Assembly: GCF_946893725.1 (NCBI RefSeq)
Contig: NZ_CAMPPE010000001.1
Location: 431,843-495,842 of the forward strand
From: Anaerococcus sp. Marseille-Q5996
Lineage (GTDB): Bacteria; Bacillota; Clostridia; Tissierellales; Peptoniphilaceae
Reading direction: 5' to 3'
Length of the DNA: 64,000 bases
The notes under the pieces are model-generated. The model saw only the letters and a list, made by a program, of their open reading frames with translations. It was not told the DNA's origin and ran no database searches. A program made the position numbers and the translations under genes. Shown piece by piece: positions 50,704 through 60,534 of the stretch (position 1 is its first letter; every line of letters begins with the position of its first letter).

Positions 50704-53091
50704 ATGTTAGTACCTTTAGTTTGGCAAGATAATTACGTAAAAATAGATAAAGATTTAAAAACTATTACAGATAGACTTTCAGAAACTGGTTCCCATGTTG
50801 AAGAAGTGACAATTACAACCAGTGCACTAGAAAGTGTAGTTGTAGGTCATGTTCTAGAACAAGAAAAGCATCCAGATGCTGATAGGCTAAAAGTTTTAAA
50901 AATAGATATAGGACGTGAAAAACCCGCAACAATTATAACTGCAGCAGAAAATACAAAAAAAGGTGATTACTTATTTGTAATCACTTCTGGTACAAAGATG
51001 GATAATGGTGATTTTATTGGTGATCATGAATTTTTCGGTATAAATTCTGAAGGTATGCTTACATCGTACGCAGAGCTAGGCTATCCTGATAATGTAATTC
51101 CAAAAGAATTTAAAGATGGTGTTATTATTTTAAATGAAGAATACAAACCAGGAACACCAGTAAGTGAAGTTTTATCTTCAAACACTCCAGTAATTGAATA
51201 TGAAATCACACCAAATAGACCAGATTGTCTATCAATCATTGGTATGGCAAGAGAAACGGCTGCAAGTTTTGGCGAAAAAATAACTATGCCATCAATAGAT
51301 TTTAAAGAAAGTAATGAAGACATAAGTGATTACTTTAATGGCGTTAGCATTGAAAGTGATAAATGTGATAAATTTACAGCTAGACTAGTAAGAAATGTTA
51401 CTATAGGCAAGTCACCTCAATGGCTACAAAATTATTTGATTTTTGCAGGTATGCGTCCAATAAATAATATTGTAGATATAACAAATTTTGTAATGCTTGA
51501 AACAGGTCAACCACTCCATGCCTATGATTTGGACAAATTAGCTGATAAAAAATTGATAGCGCGTCAAGCCAAAGATGGTGAAGTTTTAAAAACTCTGGAT
51601 GGAGAGGAAAGAAAGCTTGATTCTGAAATGCTAGTTATCGCCGATGGAGCAAATCCAGTTGGCATAGCAGGGGTAATGGGAGGATTTGATACAGAAGTTA
51701 CTGATGAAACTACAAATATAGTCCTTGAAGCAGCAAATTTTGATGGAGTGAGTATTAGAGAAACATCAAAAAAATTAGGTCTAAGAAGTGAAGCATCAAC
51801 ACGTTTTGAAAAAGGACTTCCACTTGAGATGGCAGATTTTGCAAGCCGACGTGCTATGAAATTAATATCTGATTTAGGAATTGGAGAAATTGTTGGTGGC
51901 TATATAGAAGAAGGTAAAGAAAATTCTAATGAAAAAACAGTAGATCTTCGTATTTCCAGATTAAACTCTCTAACAGGAGTAGAATTTAGCAAAAAAGAAG
52001 CTATCAAAAACTTAGAGCTTTTAGAGTTTGAAATAGAAGATATAGATGAAGATACAATCCGTGCCAAGGTTCCATTTTTTAGAACCGATGTTGCAATCGA
52101 AGCAGATTTAATAGAAGAAATTGTAAGACTTTATGGTATGGGGAATATTAAACCAAAACCACTTTATTCAAGCCTACAAAGAGGACTTAGATCAGATGCT
52201 AGAATTTTAAGAGATGATTTAAAAAGAGAACTAGCTGGTCAAAAATTTTCTGAACTAACTACTTATTCTTTCATTTCTCCTAGAGAATTTGACAGAATGG
52301 GAGTTTTAAAAGATTCACACCTAAGAAAATATATAAAATTAACAAACCCGCTAGGTGAAGATTTCTCTGTAATGAGAACCACACAAATTTCTAATATGCT
52401 AGATGTTATTTCGAAAAATATCAATCGTGGTCAAAAAGACTTAAAATTATTCGAACTTGGAAAGACCTTTGAAAAAACAGAGTTAGATTTACCAAATGAA
52501 AATGATACATTGACCATGGGACTTTATGGTTCATATAATTTCTATGATTTAAAAGATATATTTGAAGTAGCTATGGACCGTGTTGGATTTGTTGGATTTA
52601 CTTATAAGACTCAAAAAGAAAATCCTATTTTCCATGCGGGAAGATGTGCTGACATTTATTATGGTGATGAATTTATCGGTACTATGGGAAAAATTTCCTA
52701 TGAAGTGCGTGATGAATACGACATTAAAAAAGGAGCCTTAATTTTAGAAATTAATATATCTCAGATAGGAGATCAAAGGATAAAAGATAGAAAATATATG
52801 GCTCTTCCAAAATACCCAGCAATCACCCGAGATTACTCATTTGTAACAGATAGAAATCTTGAATCTAAATTTATAGAAGATACAATTATAAATAATGGGG
52901 GAGAACTTGTTAAAAATATCGATTTATTTGATATTTACACAGGTGACCAAATTCAAAATGACAAAAAATCTATATCCTACAAGGTAGAGTTTAGATCAGA
53001 TGATAAGACCCTAAAAGAAGAAGATATAAAAGATATTGAAGAAAATATCTTAAATGATTTGGAAAAATCAAACATAGTTTTACGTAGTTAG
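50704..53091 (+). CDS. pheT: Phenylalanyl-tRNA synthetase beta subunit
   Basis: This 795-residue subunit has an N-terminal tRNA-binding domain (about 40-150: VVGHVLEQEKHPDADRLKVLK), the B3/B4 editing domain, B5, the catalytic-like core (LTNPLGEDFSVMRTT) and a C-terminal FDX-ACB anticodon-binding domain (KYPAITRDYSFV). Length and order are standard. TAGGAG precedes the ATG, 8 nt after pheS. It forms the (alpha beta)2 enzyme with PheS. Confidence 0.95.
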   Translation: MLVPLVWQDNYVKIDKDLKTITDRLSETGSHVEEVTITTSALESVVVGHVLEQEKHPDADRLKVLKIDIGREKPATIITAAENTKKGDYLFVITSGTKMDNGDFIGDHEFFGINSEGMLTSYAELGYPDNVIPKEFKDGVIILNEEYKPGTPVSEVLSSNTPVIEYEITPNRPDCLSIIGMARETAASFGEKITMPSIDFKESNEDISDYFNGVSIESDKCDKFTARLVRNVTIGKSPQWLQNYLIFAGMRPINNIVDITNFVMLETGQPLHAYDLDKLADKKLIARQAKDGEVLKTLDGEERKLDSEMLVIADGANPVGIAGVMGGFDTEVTDETTNIVLEAANFDGVSIRETSKKLGLRSEASTRFEKGLPLEMADFASRRAMKLISDLGIGEIVGGYIEEGKENSNEKTVDLRISRLNSLTGVEFSKKEAIKNLELLEFEIEDIDEDTIRAKVPFFRTDVAIEADLIEEIVRLYGMGNIKPKPLYSSLQRGLRSDARILRDDLKRELAGQKFSELTTYSFISPREFDRMGVLKDSHLRKYIKLTNPLGEDFSVMRTTQISNMLDVISKNINRGQKDLKLFELGKTFEKTELDLPNENDTLTMGLYGSYNFYDLKDIFEVAMDRVGFVGFTYKTQKENPIFHAGRCADIYYGDEFIGTMGKISYEVRDEYDIKKGALILEINISQIGDQRIKDRKYMALPKYPAITRDYSFVTDRNLESKFIEDTIINNGGELVKNIDLFDIYTGDQIQNDKKSISYKVEFRSDDKTLKEEDIKDIEENILNDLEKSNIVLRS

Positions 53092-53099
53092 GAGTAAAA

Positions 53100-53591
53100 G
53101 TGAGCGAGAAAAAGGTTCAGGTAGAAATTGACGGGGCAACATATACCCTATTAACTGACGAAAATGAAGAACAAATAAGAGATATTGCTGATTATGTAAG
53201 TGGGAAAATCGCAGAAGTAAAATCAAATAAACTAAGCTATGACAGAGAATTGGTTTTAGCAAGTGTAAATATTGCCAATGATTTATATAATGTAGGCAAT
53301 AGATATAAAAGACTAAAAGAAGAATCAAGTGAGGCTATGGAAAAATTCCCTGGCCTTGTAGAAAATTACAAAAAATCCGTAGCCCACAATGATGAATTGA
53401 TAGAAAAAATTGACCAACTTTCTGAAGAAAATAATGAACTTAAAGCAGAAAATGAGTCATTAAACAAAAAAATAATTGTTAATGAACAAAGCGATAAAAC
53501 TATTGAAAAATTGAGAGCTGAACTTGAAAGACTACAAAAAGAAGTTGTAAGCCTTAAATCAGAAAATGACCAATTGAAAGGGTCTATTTAA
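53100..53591 (+). CDS. zapA: Cell division protein ZapA
   Basis: This 163-residue FtsZ-ring stabiliser has an N-terminal ZapA globular domain (VQVEIDGATYTLLTDENEEQIRDIADYV and RELVLASVNIANDL), followed by a long coiled coil (about 70-163) rich in Glu/Lys/Leu heptads. It is longer than E. coli ZapA because of the coiled coil, as in other Firmicutes next to pheT and mutS2. It starts at GTG 53100 with AGGAG upstream. Its stop overlaps the next start. Confidence 0.88.
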   Translation: MSEKKVQVEIDGATYTLLTDENEEQIRDIADYVSGKIAEVKSNKLSYDRELVLASVNIANDLYNVGNRYKRLKEESSEAMEKFPGLVENYKKSVAHNDELIEKIDQLSEENNELKAENESLNKKIIVNEQSDKTIEKLRAELERLQKEVVSLKSENDQLKGSI

Positions 53592-55795
53592 TGAAAAAAC
53601 CTGAAATATTAGCTCCTGTCGGTAATTCAGATATGCTTTTTGCAGGAATTGCCGCTGGAGCTGATAGTTTTTACTTAGCTCTAGATGATTTTGGGGCTCG
53701 TGCTTATGCGGAAAATTTTACTTTAGAAAACATAAAAGAAACCATCGATTACATTCATCTTTTTGGAAGACGTGTCTTCATTACAATGAATACGCTTATA
53801 AAAGATCACGAAATGGCAAAAGCTATTTCCTATGTAGAGAAACTTTATGAGTATGGAGTAGATGGTCTTATCATCCAAGATTTAGGATTTTTTTCTATTA
53901 TTAAAAATCAAGTCCCAGGCATGGAATTACACGCATCAACCCAAATGGCCGTAAGAGAATATTTTGGAGCAAAATACCTTGCTGACATTGGTTTTGATAG
54001 AATTGTCATAGCCCGCGAAACTCCAATAGAAGAAATAGGAAAAATCGCAAGCTTACCCGTAGAAACAGAAGTATTTGTTCACGGGTCACTTTGCGTGAGT
54101 TTTTCAGGTGAATGCTTGATGAGTTCTTATTACGGAGGTAGATCTGCAAACAGAGGTAGGTGTGCTGGACCATGTAGGCAAAAATATAAATTAATCTCTG
54201 ACGGTAAAATTTTAGGAGATGATTACTATCTAAATATGAAAGACCTAAACGCCATTGATAATTTAGATGAACTTTTAGAAATAGGTGTAGATTGCCTAAA
54301 AATTGAAGGTCGAATGAAAACTCCAGAATATGTATTCTCAGCAGTTTCCAATTACAAAAGTAAAATAGAAAATAACTCTTATGACAAAAACGAAATGCTA
54401 GATAGCTCAAATAGAGGATACACAAAAGGATTTATTTTTGGTCAAAACAAAGATTATATTAGCCTAAGAGATGATAATAAACATAGAAGTATCGGTAAGG
54501 TAGAAAATAGTAAAAATAAAAAATATTTTATTACTAATTCAGATTTATATCTGGGTGATAATCTTGAGATTACAACAGAAAAGGGCAAAAAACTTCCATT
54601 TACCACTACTAGGGATTACATAGTAGGAGAGAAAATTTTCCTAGAAAAATATCCTGATGCAAAAGTTTTATCTGATGTTCTAATTGTAAATTCTAGCAAA
54701 GTAGCAAAAAACAAAGAACGATCACTTAGTAATTATCGTAATCTTCCGGTTAATATTTATTTTAAGGCTAGACTTGGAGAAAATCCTCAAATAACACTTG
54801 AATACAGAAATGTTTCATCAACTTATAATCATAATGCAATTGTTGAACAAGCAAAAAATATTGCGATTTCTGAAGCTGATATTAGAGAAAATCTATCAAA
54901 ATTTAATGACGAAATATTTACTCCAGACCAAATAAATATTGAAATGGATGATGGGATTTTTCTTAGGAAAAAAGATATAAATGAATGCCGCCGCATGGGA
55001 GTGGCTGCTTTAAAAGAAGAGATTTTAAATAATTATTACAGAAAAGAAATAAAAATCAATTTGCCAGAATTAGAAAAAAATCAAGATCATATTGTAGAAA
55101 AAAATGTTGAACTTCTAAGCAACAATATATCCCCTGAGCTTTTAGAAGATTTTGATAATGTTTATATTAGAAATTTTGATCCAAAATATAGTGGCCATAA
55201 TTTATATTTAAATTTGGATGCCCATGATGAATACCAAATAGATAGTCTGATTGAATTTGTAAAAGAAAATAAAATAAAAGGCGTAATTTGCAACAATTAT
55301 AGAGATTTAGCCTTTATAAATTATTTTATTGCAAATGACATAAAAATTAGAATAGGCAGGGATTTAAATATTTTCAATTCTTATAGTGCATATTTTTATA
55401 AGAACTTTGCAGAAAATATTTGTGTTTCAAGCGAAATAGATTTGGATATTTTAAATAATATAAGTAAGAATCAAGCCATTGAAGCCCTAGTTTTTGCAAG
55501 GCCAGTTTTAATGAATATGCGTCATTGCCCATTTTCTGTAATAAAAAAATGTGGATTGTCTGGTTGTAAAACTTGTAGATTTAATAAAGGCGAATTAGAA
55601 TCACACGATGGCGAAAAGATGAAAGTCATTCGTTATGGGACATATTCTAAAATTTACCCAGACCAGGCTATCATCTTTAAACACGATGAGTTTTCAGAGA
55701 ATGTTTCACTTTTATATTCAGTTTTAGAAGATTATGACATTTTAAATATAAGTAAGGCTAAATTTAGAGACGATTATAGGAAAGGAGTGATTTAA
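53591..55795 (+). CDS. U32-family peptidase / RlhA-like RNA-hydroxylation protein
   Basis: This 734-residue protein has an N-terminal U32 domain with the signature EVFVHGSLCVSFSGECLMSSYYGGRSANRGRCAGPCRQ, followed by a DUF3656-like region and a second domain ending in cysteine motifs CPFSVIKKCGLSGCKTCRF. Homologues include YrrO/YhbU/RlhA, now linked to rRNA or tRNA hydroxylation using prephenate and an Fe-S cluster rather than to proteolysis. The conserved cysteines fit such a cluster. The exact target is unknown. It is coupled to zapA and mutS2 by TAATG overlaps. Confidence 0.85.
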   Translation: MKKPEILAPVGNSDMLFAGIAAGADSFYLALDDFGARAYAENFTLENIKETIDYIHLFGRRVFITMNTLIKDHEMAKAISYVEKLYEYGVDGLIIQDLGFFSIIKNQVPGMELHASTQMAVREYFGAKYLADIGFDRIVIARETPIEEIGKIASLPVETEVFVHGSLCVSFSGECLMSSYYGGRSANRGRCAGPCRQKYKLISDGKILGDDYYLNMKDLNAIDNLDELLEIGVDCLKIEGRMKTPEYVFSAVSNYKSKIENNSYDKNEMLDSSNRGYTKGFIFGQNKDYISLRDDNKHRSIGKVENSKNKKYFITNSDLYLGDNLEITTEKGKKLPFTTTRDYIVGEKIFLEKYPDAKVLSDVLIVNSSKVAKNKERSLSNYRNLPVNIYFKARLGENPQITLEYRNVSSTYNHNAIVEQAKNIAISEADIRENLSKFNDEIFTPDQINIEMDDGIFLRKKDINECRRMGVAALKEEILNNYYRKEIKINLPELEKNQDHIVEKNVELLSNNISPELLEDFDNVYIRNFDPKYSGHNLYLNLDAHDEYQIDSLIEFVKENKIKGVICNNYRDLAFINYFIANDIKIRIGRDLNIFNSYSAYFYKNFAENICVSSEIDLDILNNISKNQAIEALVFARPVLMNMRHCPFSVIKKCGLSGCKTCRFNKGELESHDGEKMKVIRYGTYSKIYPDQAIIFKHDEFSENVSLLYSVLEDYDILNISKAKFRDDYRKGVI

Positions 55796-58140
55796 TGCAA
55801 GAATGTACCTTAGAAGTATTAGAATATCAGAAAATTTTAGAGCAACTATCTATCCAAGCACGTTCAAACATAGTTAAAGATCAAATTTTAAATCTAACTC
55901 CTATGACAGATGCAGATGATATTAAAGAAGAACTTGAAAAAACTGCCCAAATGGCAGGAGTGATTTCAAGATTTGGAAATATAGATCTTTTTGGCCTCTA
56001 TGATTTTACTGATATGATTGGCTATGTCAGAAAAAATGGGATTTTAGAACCCTATGAACTTTTACAAATCAATGATCTTTTAAGGGTAGCTGATTATTTA
56101 AAAGAATACGGCAAGGAAATCGAAGAACCATATATCAAAGATTTATTTAACCGAATTTCAACCAATGATTTTATAAAAAATGAAATAGAAAGGTCAATTA
56201 TTAGCGAAGATGAGATTGCTGATAATGCATCAAGCGAGCTTAGAAATATCCGCAGGTCAAAGGCCAGAAAAGAAGCTGACATAAAGGCAAAATTAAATTC
56301 TTATATTACAAACGATAGATACGATGATGCCTTGCAAGACAAAGTTGTTTCCATGAGAGATGGCCGTTATGTTGTACCAGTAAAAACCAATAAAAAATCA
56401 GTTATTGGCGGGATTATCCACGATAAATCATCTTCAGGAAATACAATTTTTGTTGAGCCTGCAGCTATTGTCGAGCTTAATAATCAATTAAAAGATTTAG
56501 AACTTAAGGAAGAAGATGAAATTAGAAGAATCCTAGACAGACTTTCTAGATTTGTTCAGCAATTTGATGTAGAAATTTTAGAAAATCAAAAGCTAATATC
56601 TCGTATAGATTTTTTAGCTGCCAAGGCAAAATATGCTATAAATAACGAACACAGCCTTCCAAAGGTAACTACAGATAAAATTATAAAACTAAATCAAGCC
56701 CGCCATCCTCTATTAACTGGAAAAGTTGTGCCAATAGATGTAGCAATCGGTGGTGATTACAAAACTTTAATAATTACAGGACCAAACACAGGGGGTAAAA
56801 CTGTTTCTTTAAAAACAGTTGGTTTAGTAACATTAATGGCCCAAAGTGGCTTATATATTCCGGCTGATGAAAATAGTATAATAAATGTTTTTGATGATAT
56901 TTTTGTAGACATAGGTGATACCCAGTCTCTAGAGATGAGTTTATCAACATTTTCTGCATCCCTTACAAAAATTGTAAATATATTAGAAAATGCAACTGAC
57001 AAATCATTAGTTTTACTAGATGAACTAGGATCTGGAACTGACCCTACAGAAGGGGCAGCCCTTGCTATTTCTATCCTAGATTATTTACGTAAAAAAGAAA
57101 TAATGACCTTTGCAACAACCCACTACAGCGAGCTAAAATACTATGCTGTTGAAACAAATGGTGTGATGAATGCATCTGTAGAATTTGATGTAAATACCCT
57201 ATCTCCAACATATAAACTAGAGATAGGTACTCCGGGAAAATCAAATGCCTTTGAGATTTCAAGAAGACTTGGTCTTGCTGAAGAAATTTTGAAAAATGCC
57301 CAAAATTTACTTGGTGAAGATACCAAAAATGTTAACAAAATCTTAGAAGAAATAGAAGAAAATAAAGAAGAAATCGAAGCGAAAAACGCTGAAATAGACC
57401 GTTACAAAAGACAAATACAAAAGGCTAAAAGAGATTTAGAAGAAAAATCAAAAGAAGTAGAAAAACAAAGAGCAGCTATTATTAGAGAAGCTGAAGATAA
57501 GGCAAATGAAATTTTAGAAAAAGCAAATACAGAGTCTCAAGAAATGCTAAAAGAAGCTAAAAAATCTAAAAATGCCAATACTTCAGATATAGACCGTAGC
57601 TTAAATAATATTAGAAATAGATATAAATCTAGTAAAATCGAGAGAAAACAAAAAGGTCTTAACATTGGAAGATCTGATGATGCTCCAGAAGATTTAAAAC
57701 TAGGTGATATTGTAATTATCGAAGGAATTAATGAACGTGCTGAAGTAATATCTGAGCCAGATGATAAGGGTAATATAAAGCTACAAATGGGTATCTTGAA
57801 AATGGATTCTAATATCAAAAATGTCACCAAAGTAGAAAGTGATAGCAAAACAGAAAAAAATATTCAAAAAGTGTATAATGCTAAAAAAGCAATGAATATT
57901 TCACCAACCCTTGATTTGCGTGGACAAAGATATGATGAAGCCATGAGAAATCTTGATAAATATTTAGACGATGCAATGCTTGCAGGACTTTCAAAAGCTA
58001 AAATCATCCACGGTAAGGGAACAGGTGCTTTAATAAATGGAGTTACTGAAACTTTAAAAACAGACAAAAGAATTGCAGATTTTAGACTAGGTGATGACAA
58101 AGAAGGCGGCTATGGAGTAACAATAGTTAGCTTTGAGTAG
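55795..58140 (+). CDS. mutS2: Endonuclease MutS2 / ribosome-rescue factor RqcU
   Basis: This 781-residue MutS-like ATPase lacks the mismatch-recognition domain. Walker A GPNTGGKT lies near residue 329, followed by the MutS signature and Walker B LVLLDELGSGTDPTEGAA. A long coiled coil (about 505-620), a KOW-like segment and a C-terminal Smr nuclease domain with LDLRGQRYDEA and HGKGTGAL complete it. In Bacillus it detects collided ribosomes. The domain set is complete and the length is typical. Confidence 0.93.
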   Translation: MQECTLEVLEYQKILEQLSIQARSNIVKDQILNLTPMTDADDIKEELEKTAQMAGVISRFGNIDLFGLYDFTDMIGYVRKNGILEPYELLQINDLLRVADYLKEYGKEIEEPYIKDLFNRISTNDFIKNEIERSIISEDEIADNASSELRNIRRSKARKEADIKAKLNSYITNDRYDDALQDKVVSMRDGRYVVPVKTNKKSVIGGIIHDKSSSGNTIFVEPAAIVELNNQLKDLELKEEDEIRRILDRLSRFVQQFDVEILENQKLISRIDFLAAKAKYAINNEHSLPKVTTDKIIKLNQARHPLLTGKVVPIDVAIGGDYKTLIITGPNTGGKTVSLKTVGLVTLMAQSGLYIPADENSIINVFDDIFVDIGDTQSLEMSLSTFSASLTKIVNILENATDKSLVLLDELGSGTDPTEGAALAISILDYLRKKEIMTFATTHYSELKYYAVETNGVMNASVEFDVNTLSPTYKLEIGTPGKSNAFEISRRLGLAEEILKNAQNLLGEDTKNVNKILEEIEENKEEIEAKNAEIDRYKRQIQKAKRDLEEKSKEVEKQRAAIIREAEDKANEILEKANTESQEMLKEAKKSKNANTSDIDRSLNNIRNRYKSSKIERKQKGLNIGRSDDAPEDLKLGDIVIIEGINERAEVISEPDDKGNIKLQMGILKMDSNIKNVTKVESDSKTEKNIQKVYNAKKAMNISPTLDLRGQRYDEAMRNLDKYLDDAMLAGLSKAKIIHGKGTGALINGVTETLKTDKRIADFRLGDDKEGGYGVTIVSFE

Positions 58141-58149
58141 GGAGGATTA

Positions 58150-59847
58150 ATGAAAGATTTTAAAGATATAATTGCTAAAAAATTGGAGAATGAGGATTTA
58201 AACTTATCCTATGATGAGATTTATAATCTAATCGAGATTCCACCACAAGATGATATGGGGGATTTTTCCTTCCCTTGCTTTACTCTAGCAAAAGTACTAA
58301 GAAAAAATCCAGCACAAATTGCAAGTGATTTGGCAGAAAAATTACAAATCGAAGAATTTGAAAAAATTACTAATCTAAATGCCTATTTAAACTTTTTTGT
58401 AGATAGAAATCTTTATGAAAACTCTGTTTTAAATGAGATTTTAGAAAAAAAAGAAGACTATGGAAAATCTGATGAAGGCAATGGGAAAAATATTGTAATT
58501 GATTTTTCATCTGTAAATATTGCAAAGCCATTCCATATAGGCCACATTCGATCAACTGTCCAAGGTGATGCTATTAGAAATATCCATGAGTTTTTAGGAT
58601 ATAATGTCATTGCTACAAATTACCTAGGTGATTATGGTACACAATTTGGGACTATGATTGCAGCCTACAAACTTTGGGGAGATGAAGATGCAATTAATGC
58701 CGATCCTATCAATGAACTTTTAAAACTTTATGTAAGATATAACTCAGAAGCTAGCGAAAATAAAGAAATGATGGATGCTGCCCGTGTTGAATTTAAAAAC
58801 TTAGAAGATGGAGATCCTGAAGCTACAAAATTATGGCAATGGTTTAAGGACATTTCCCTTCGCGAATTTGAAAGAGTATATGGGCTACTAGATATCCGAT
58901 TTGATGATTATAATGGAGAAAGCTACAATTCACAATTCATACCAGAAAGCATCGAGCTTTTAAAAGAGAAAAATCTTTTAGTAGAAAGTGATGGGGCACA
59001 AATAGTTGATTTAAGTCCATATGACTTAACTCCAGCAATCATCATAAAATCAAATGGCTCTAGCTCATATATTACTCGTGATATAGGTACTGCTATAAAC
59101 CGTAAAAGAAAATATAATTTTGAAGAAAACTTATACGTTGTAGCCACCCAACAAAACCTACATTACCAACAGTTAAGAAAAATCTTAGAACTAATGGGAT
59201 ATGAATGGTGGGATGATAATAAGCACATTGCCTTTGGTATGGTAAGTCTAAAAGATCAAACCATGTCAACTCGTAAGGGCCAAGTAGTTTTTCTTGAGGA
59301 TGTTTTAAATAAAGCAATTGATAAAACAAAATCAATTATGGAAGAGCGTGGTGCAAAGATAGAAGATATAGAAGAAACTGCAAAAATTGTGGGTATTGGT
59401 GCAGTAAAATTCCAAGAATTATACAATAACCGCATCAAAGACTATGTTTTTGACTGGGATGAAGTTTTAAACTTCGACGGAGAAACAGGACCATATGTTC
59501 AATACACCTATGCACGCGCAAAATCTGTTTTAAGAAAAGCAGGATTAGAAACTTTTGAAACTTTTGACTTTAAAAATATAAATACAGATGAAGAATTTGC
59601 CTTAGTAAAAACCTTAGCAGAATTTGGCAATGTGGTTACAAAAGCTTGCGAAAAATACGAACCATCTCTTTTAACAAGGCATTTAACAGAAATTGCCAAA
59701 GCCTTTAACAAATTCTACAATGCATCTCAAATAATGGTAGATGATGAAAATATTAAGAATGAGCGTTTAGCTTTAACTTATGCAACATCAATTGTTATCA
59801 AATCTGGACTTAACTTACTTGGAATAAAAACTGTGGAGAAAATGTAA
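58150..59847 (+). CDS. argS: Arginyl-tRNA synthetase
   Basis: This 565-residue class I synthetase has an Add-1 N-terminal domain and the HIGH-type motif FHIGHIRST. The KMSKS equivalent is TMSTRKG, as in many bacterial ArgS, and the DALR anticodon-binding C-domain has GPYVQYTYARAKS. GGAGG lies just before the ATG. It is in the long pheS-to-TPR operon and its stop overlaps the next start. Confidence 0.95.
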   Translation: MKDFKDIIAKKLENEDLNLSYDEIYNLIEIPPQDDMGDFSFPCFTLAKVLRKNPAQIASDLAEKLQIEEFEKITNLNAYLNFFVDRNLYENSVLNEILEKKEDYGKSDEGNGKNIVIDFSSVNIAKPFHIGHIRSTVQGDAIRNIHEFLGYNVIATNYLGDYGTQFGTMIAAYKLWGDEDAINADPINELLKLYVRYNSEASENKEMMDAARVEFKNLEDGDPEATKLWQWFKDISLREFERVYGLLDIRFDDYNGESYNSQFIPESIELLKEKNLLVESDGAQIVDLSPYDLTPAIIIKSNGSSSYITRDIGTAINRKRKYNFEENLYVVATQQNLHYQQLRKILELMGYEWWDDNKHIAFGMVSLKDQTMSTRKGQVVFLEDVLNKAIDKTKSIMEERGAKIEDIEETAKIVGIGAVKFQELYNNRIKDYVFDWDEVLNFDGETGPYVQYTYARAKSVLRKAGLETFETFDFKNINTDEEFALVKTLAEFGNVVTKACEKYEPSLLTRHLTEIAKAFNKFYNASQIMVDDENIKNERLALTYATSIVIKSGLNLLGIKTVEKM

Positions 59848-60533
59848 TGAATGATAAATTAAAAGATTTTATGGAAGTGACATCCCAAGCTTTTAAGGAA
59901 AGTTTTAGCAAAATAAATAAAGTTTATGTAGCATTTATTGTTATTTTAATCAGAGCCTTTTTAATAAATTCTAGATCGACCAGCATTCTTGGTGGAGGAT
60001 TTATTGGTGGTTTGATAAATTATTTTATCGAAGTCGCCCTACTTTGCTTTGTTGCCCAAGCCATGAGATCGGTTGTTGTTTATGGCAATACAGGCAAAAA
60101 ATCCATAATGAATTCTATAAACAATTTTTGGCAACCAATCTTATCAGCATATTTCTTCTTTTATCTAATAGAAATGCTAATAAGCGGATTGCCAGGCTTA
60201 TCTGACATGAAAATTATATTATATGTAGGATTTAACTTCCTTATGTCTGCCTTATTAGAAGAAATTTATATAAACGGCAATGCGGGATTTGATGCACTTA
60301 AAAAATCTGCAAAATTTGTATGCGATAATTTCTTTACCTATGGATTATTTTCCTTAATTTGCATAATAATCATTACAAATTTAACATTTACAATCACTTA
60401 TGGAATTTTAGGACATGTAATTTATGTACTTTTAATTGCAATAACTGATTTGATTTTCTACTTGGTTAGAGGACATTTATTTAAATACTTAGACAAACAT
60501 TCCTACCGCCAAAGAAAATTTATGAGAGGTTAG
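59847..60533 (+). CDS. Polytopic membrane protein of unknown function
   Basis: This 228-residue protein has about five hydrophobic segments (near 26-42, 48-73, 95-114, 123-142, 160-205) and short charged ends. A loop with VVYGNTGKKSIMNSINNFWQP lies between segments 2 and 3. I recognise no family. Start ATG 59847 overlaps the argS stop by one base, and the next gene begins one base after its stop, so it is certainly cotranscribed with argS and the TPR gene. Confidence 0.65.
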   Translation: MNDKLKDFMEVTSQAFKESFSKINKVYVAFIVILIRAFLINSRSTSILGGGFIGGLINYFIEVALLCFVAQAMRSVVVYGNTGKKSIMNSINNFWQPILSAYFFFYLIEMLISGLPGLSDMKIILYVGFNFLMSALLEEIYINGNAGFDALKKSAKFVCDNFFTYGLFSLICIIIITNLTFTITYGILGHVIYVLLIAITDLIFYLVRGHLFKYLDKHSYRQRKFMRG

Positions 60534-60534
60534 G

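Noticed and set aside
54006..54425. 139-residue leftward frame inside the U32 peptidase gene
   Set aside because: It is antisense to the conserved U32 signature and has no RBS.
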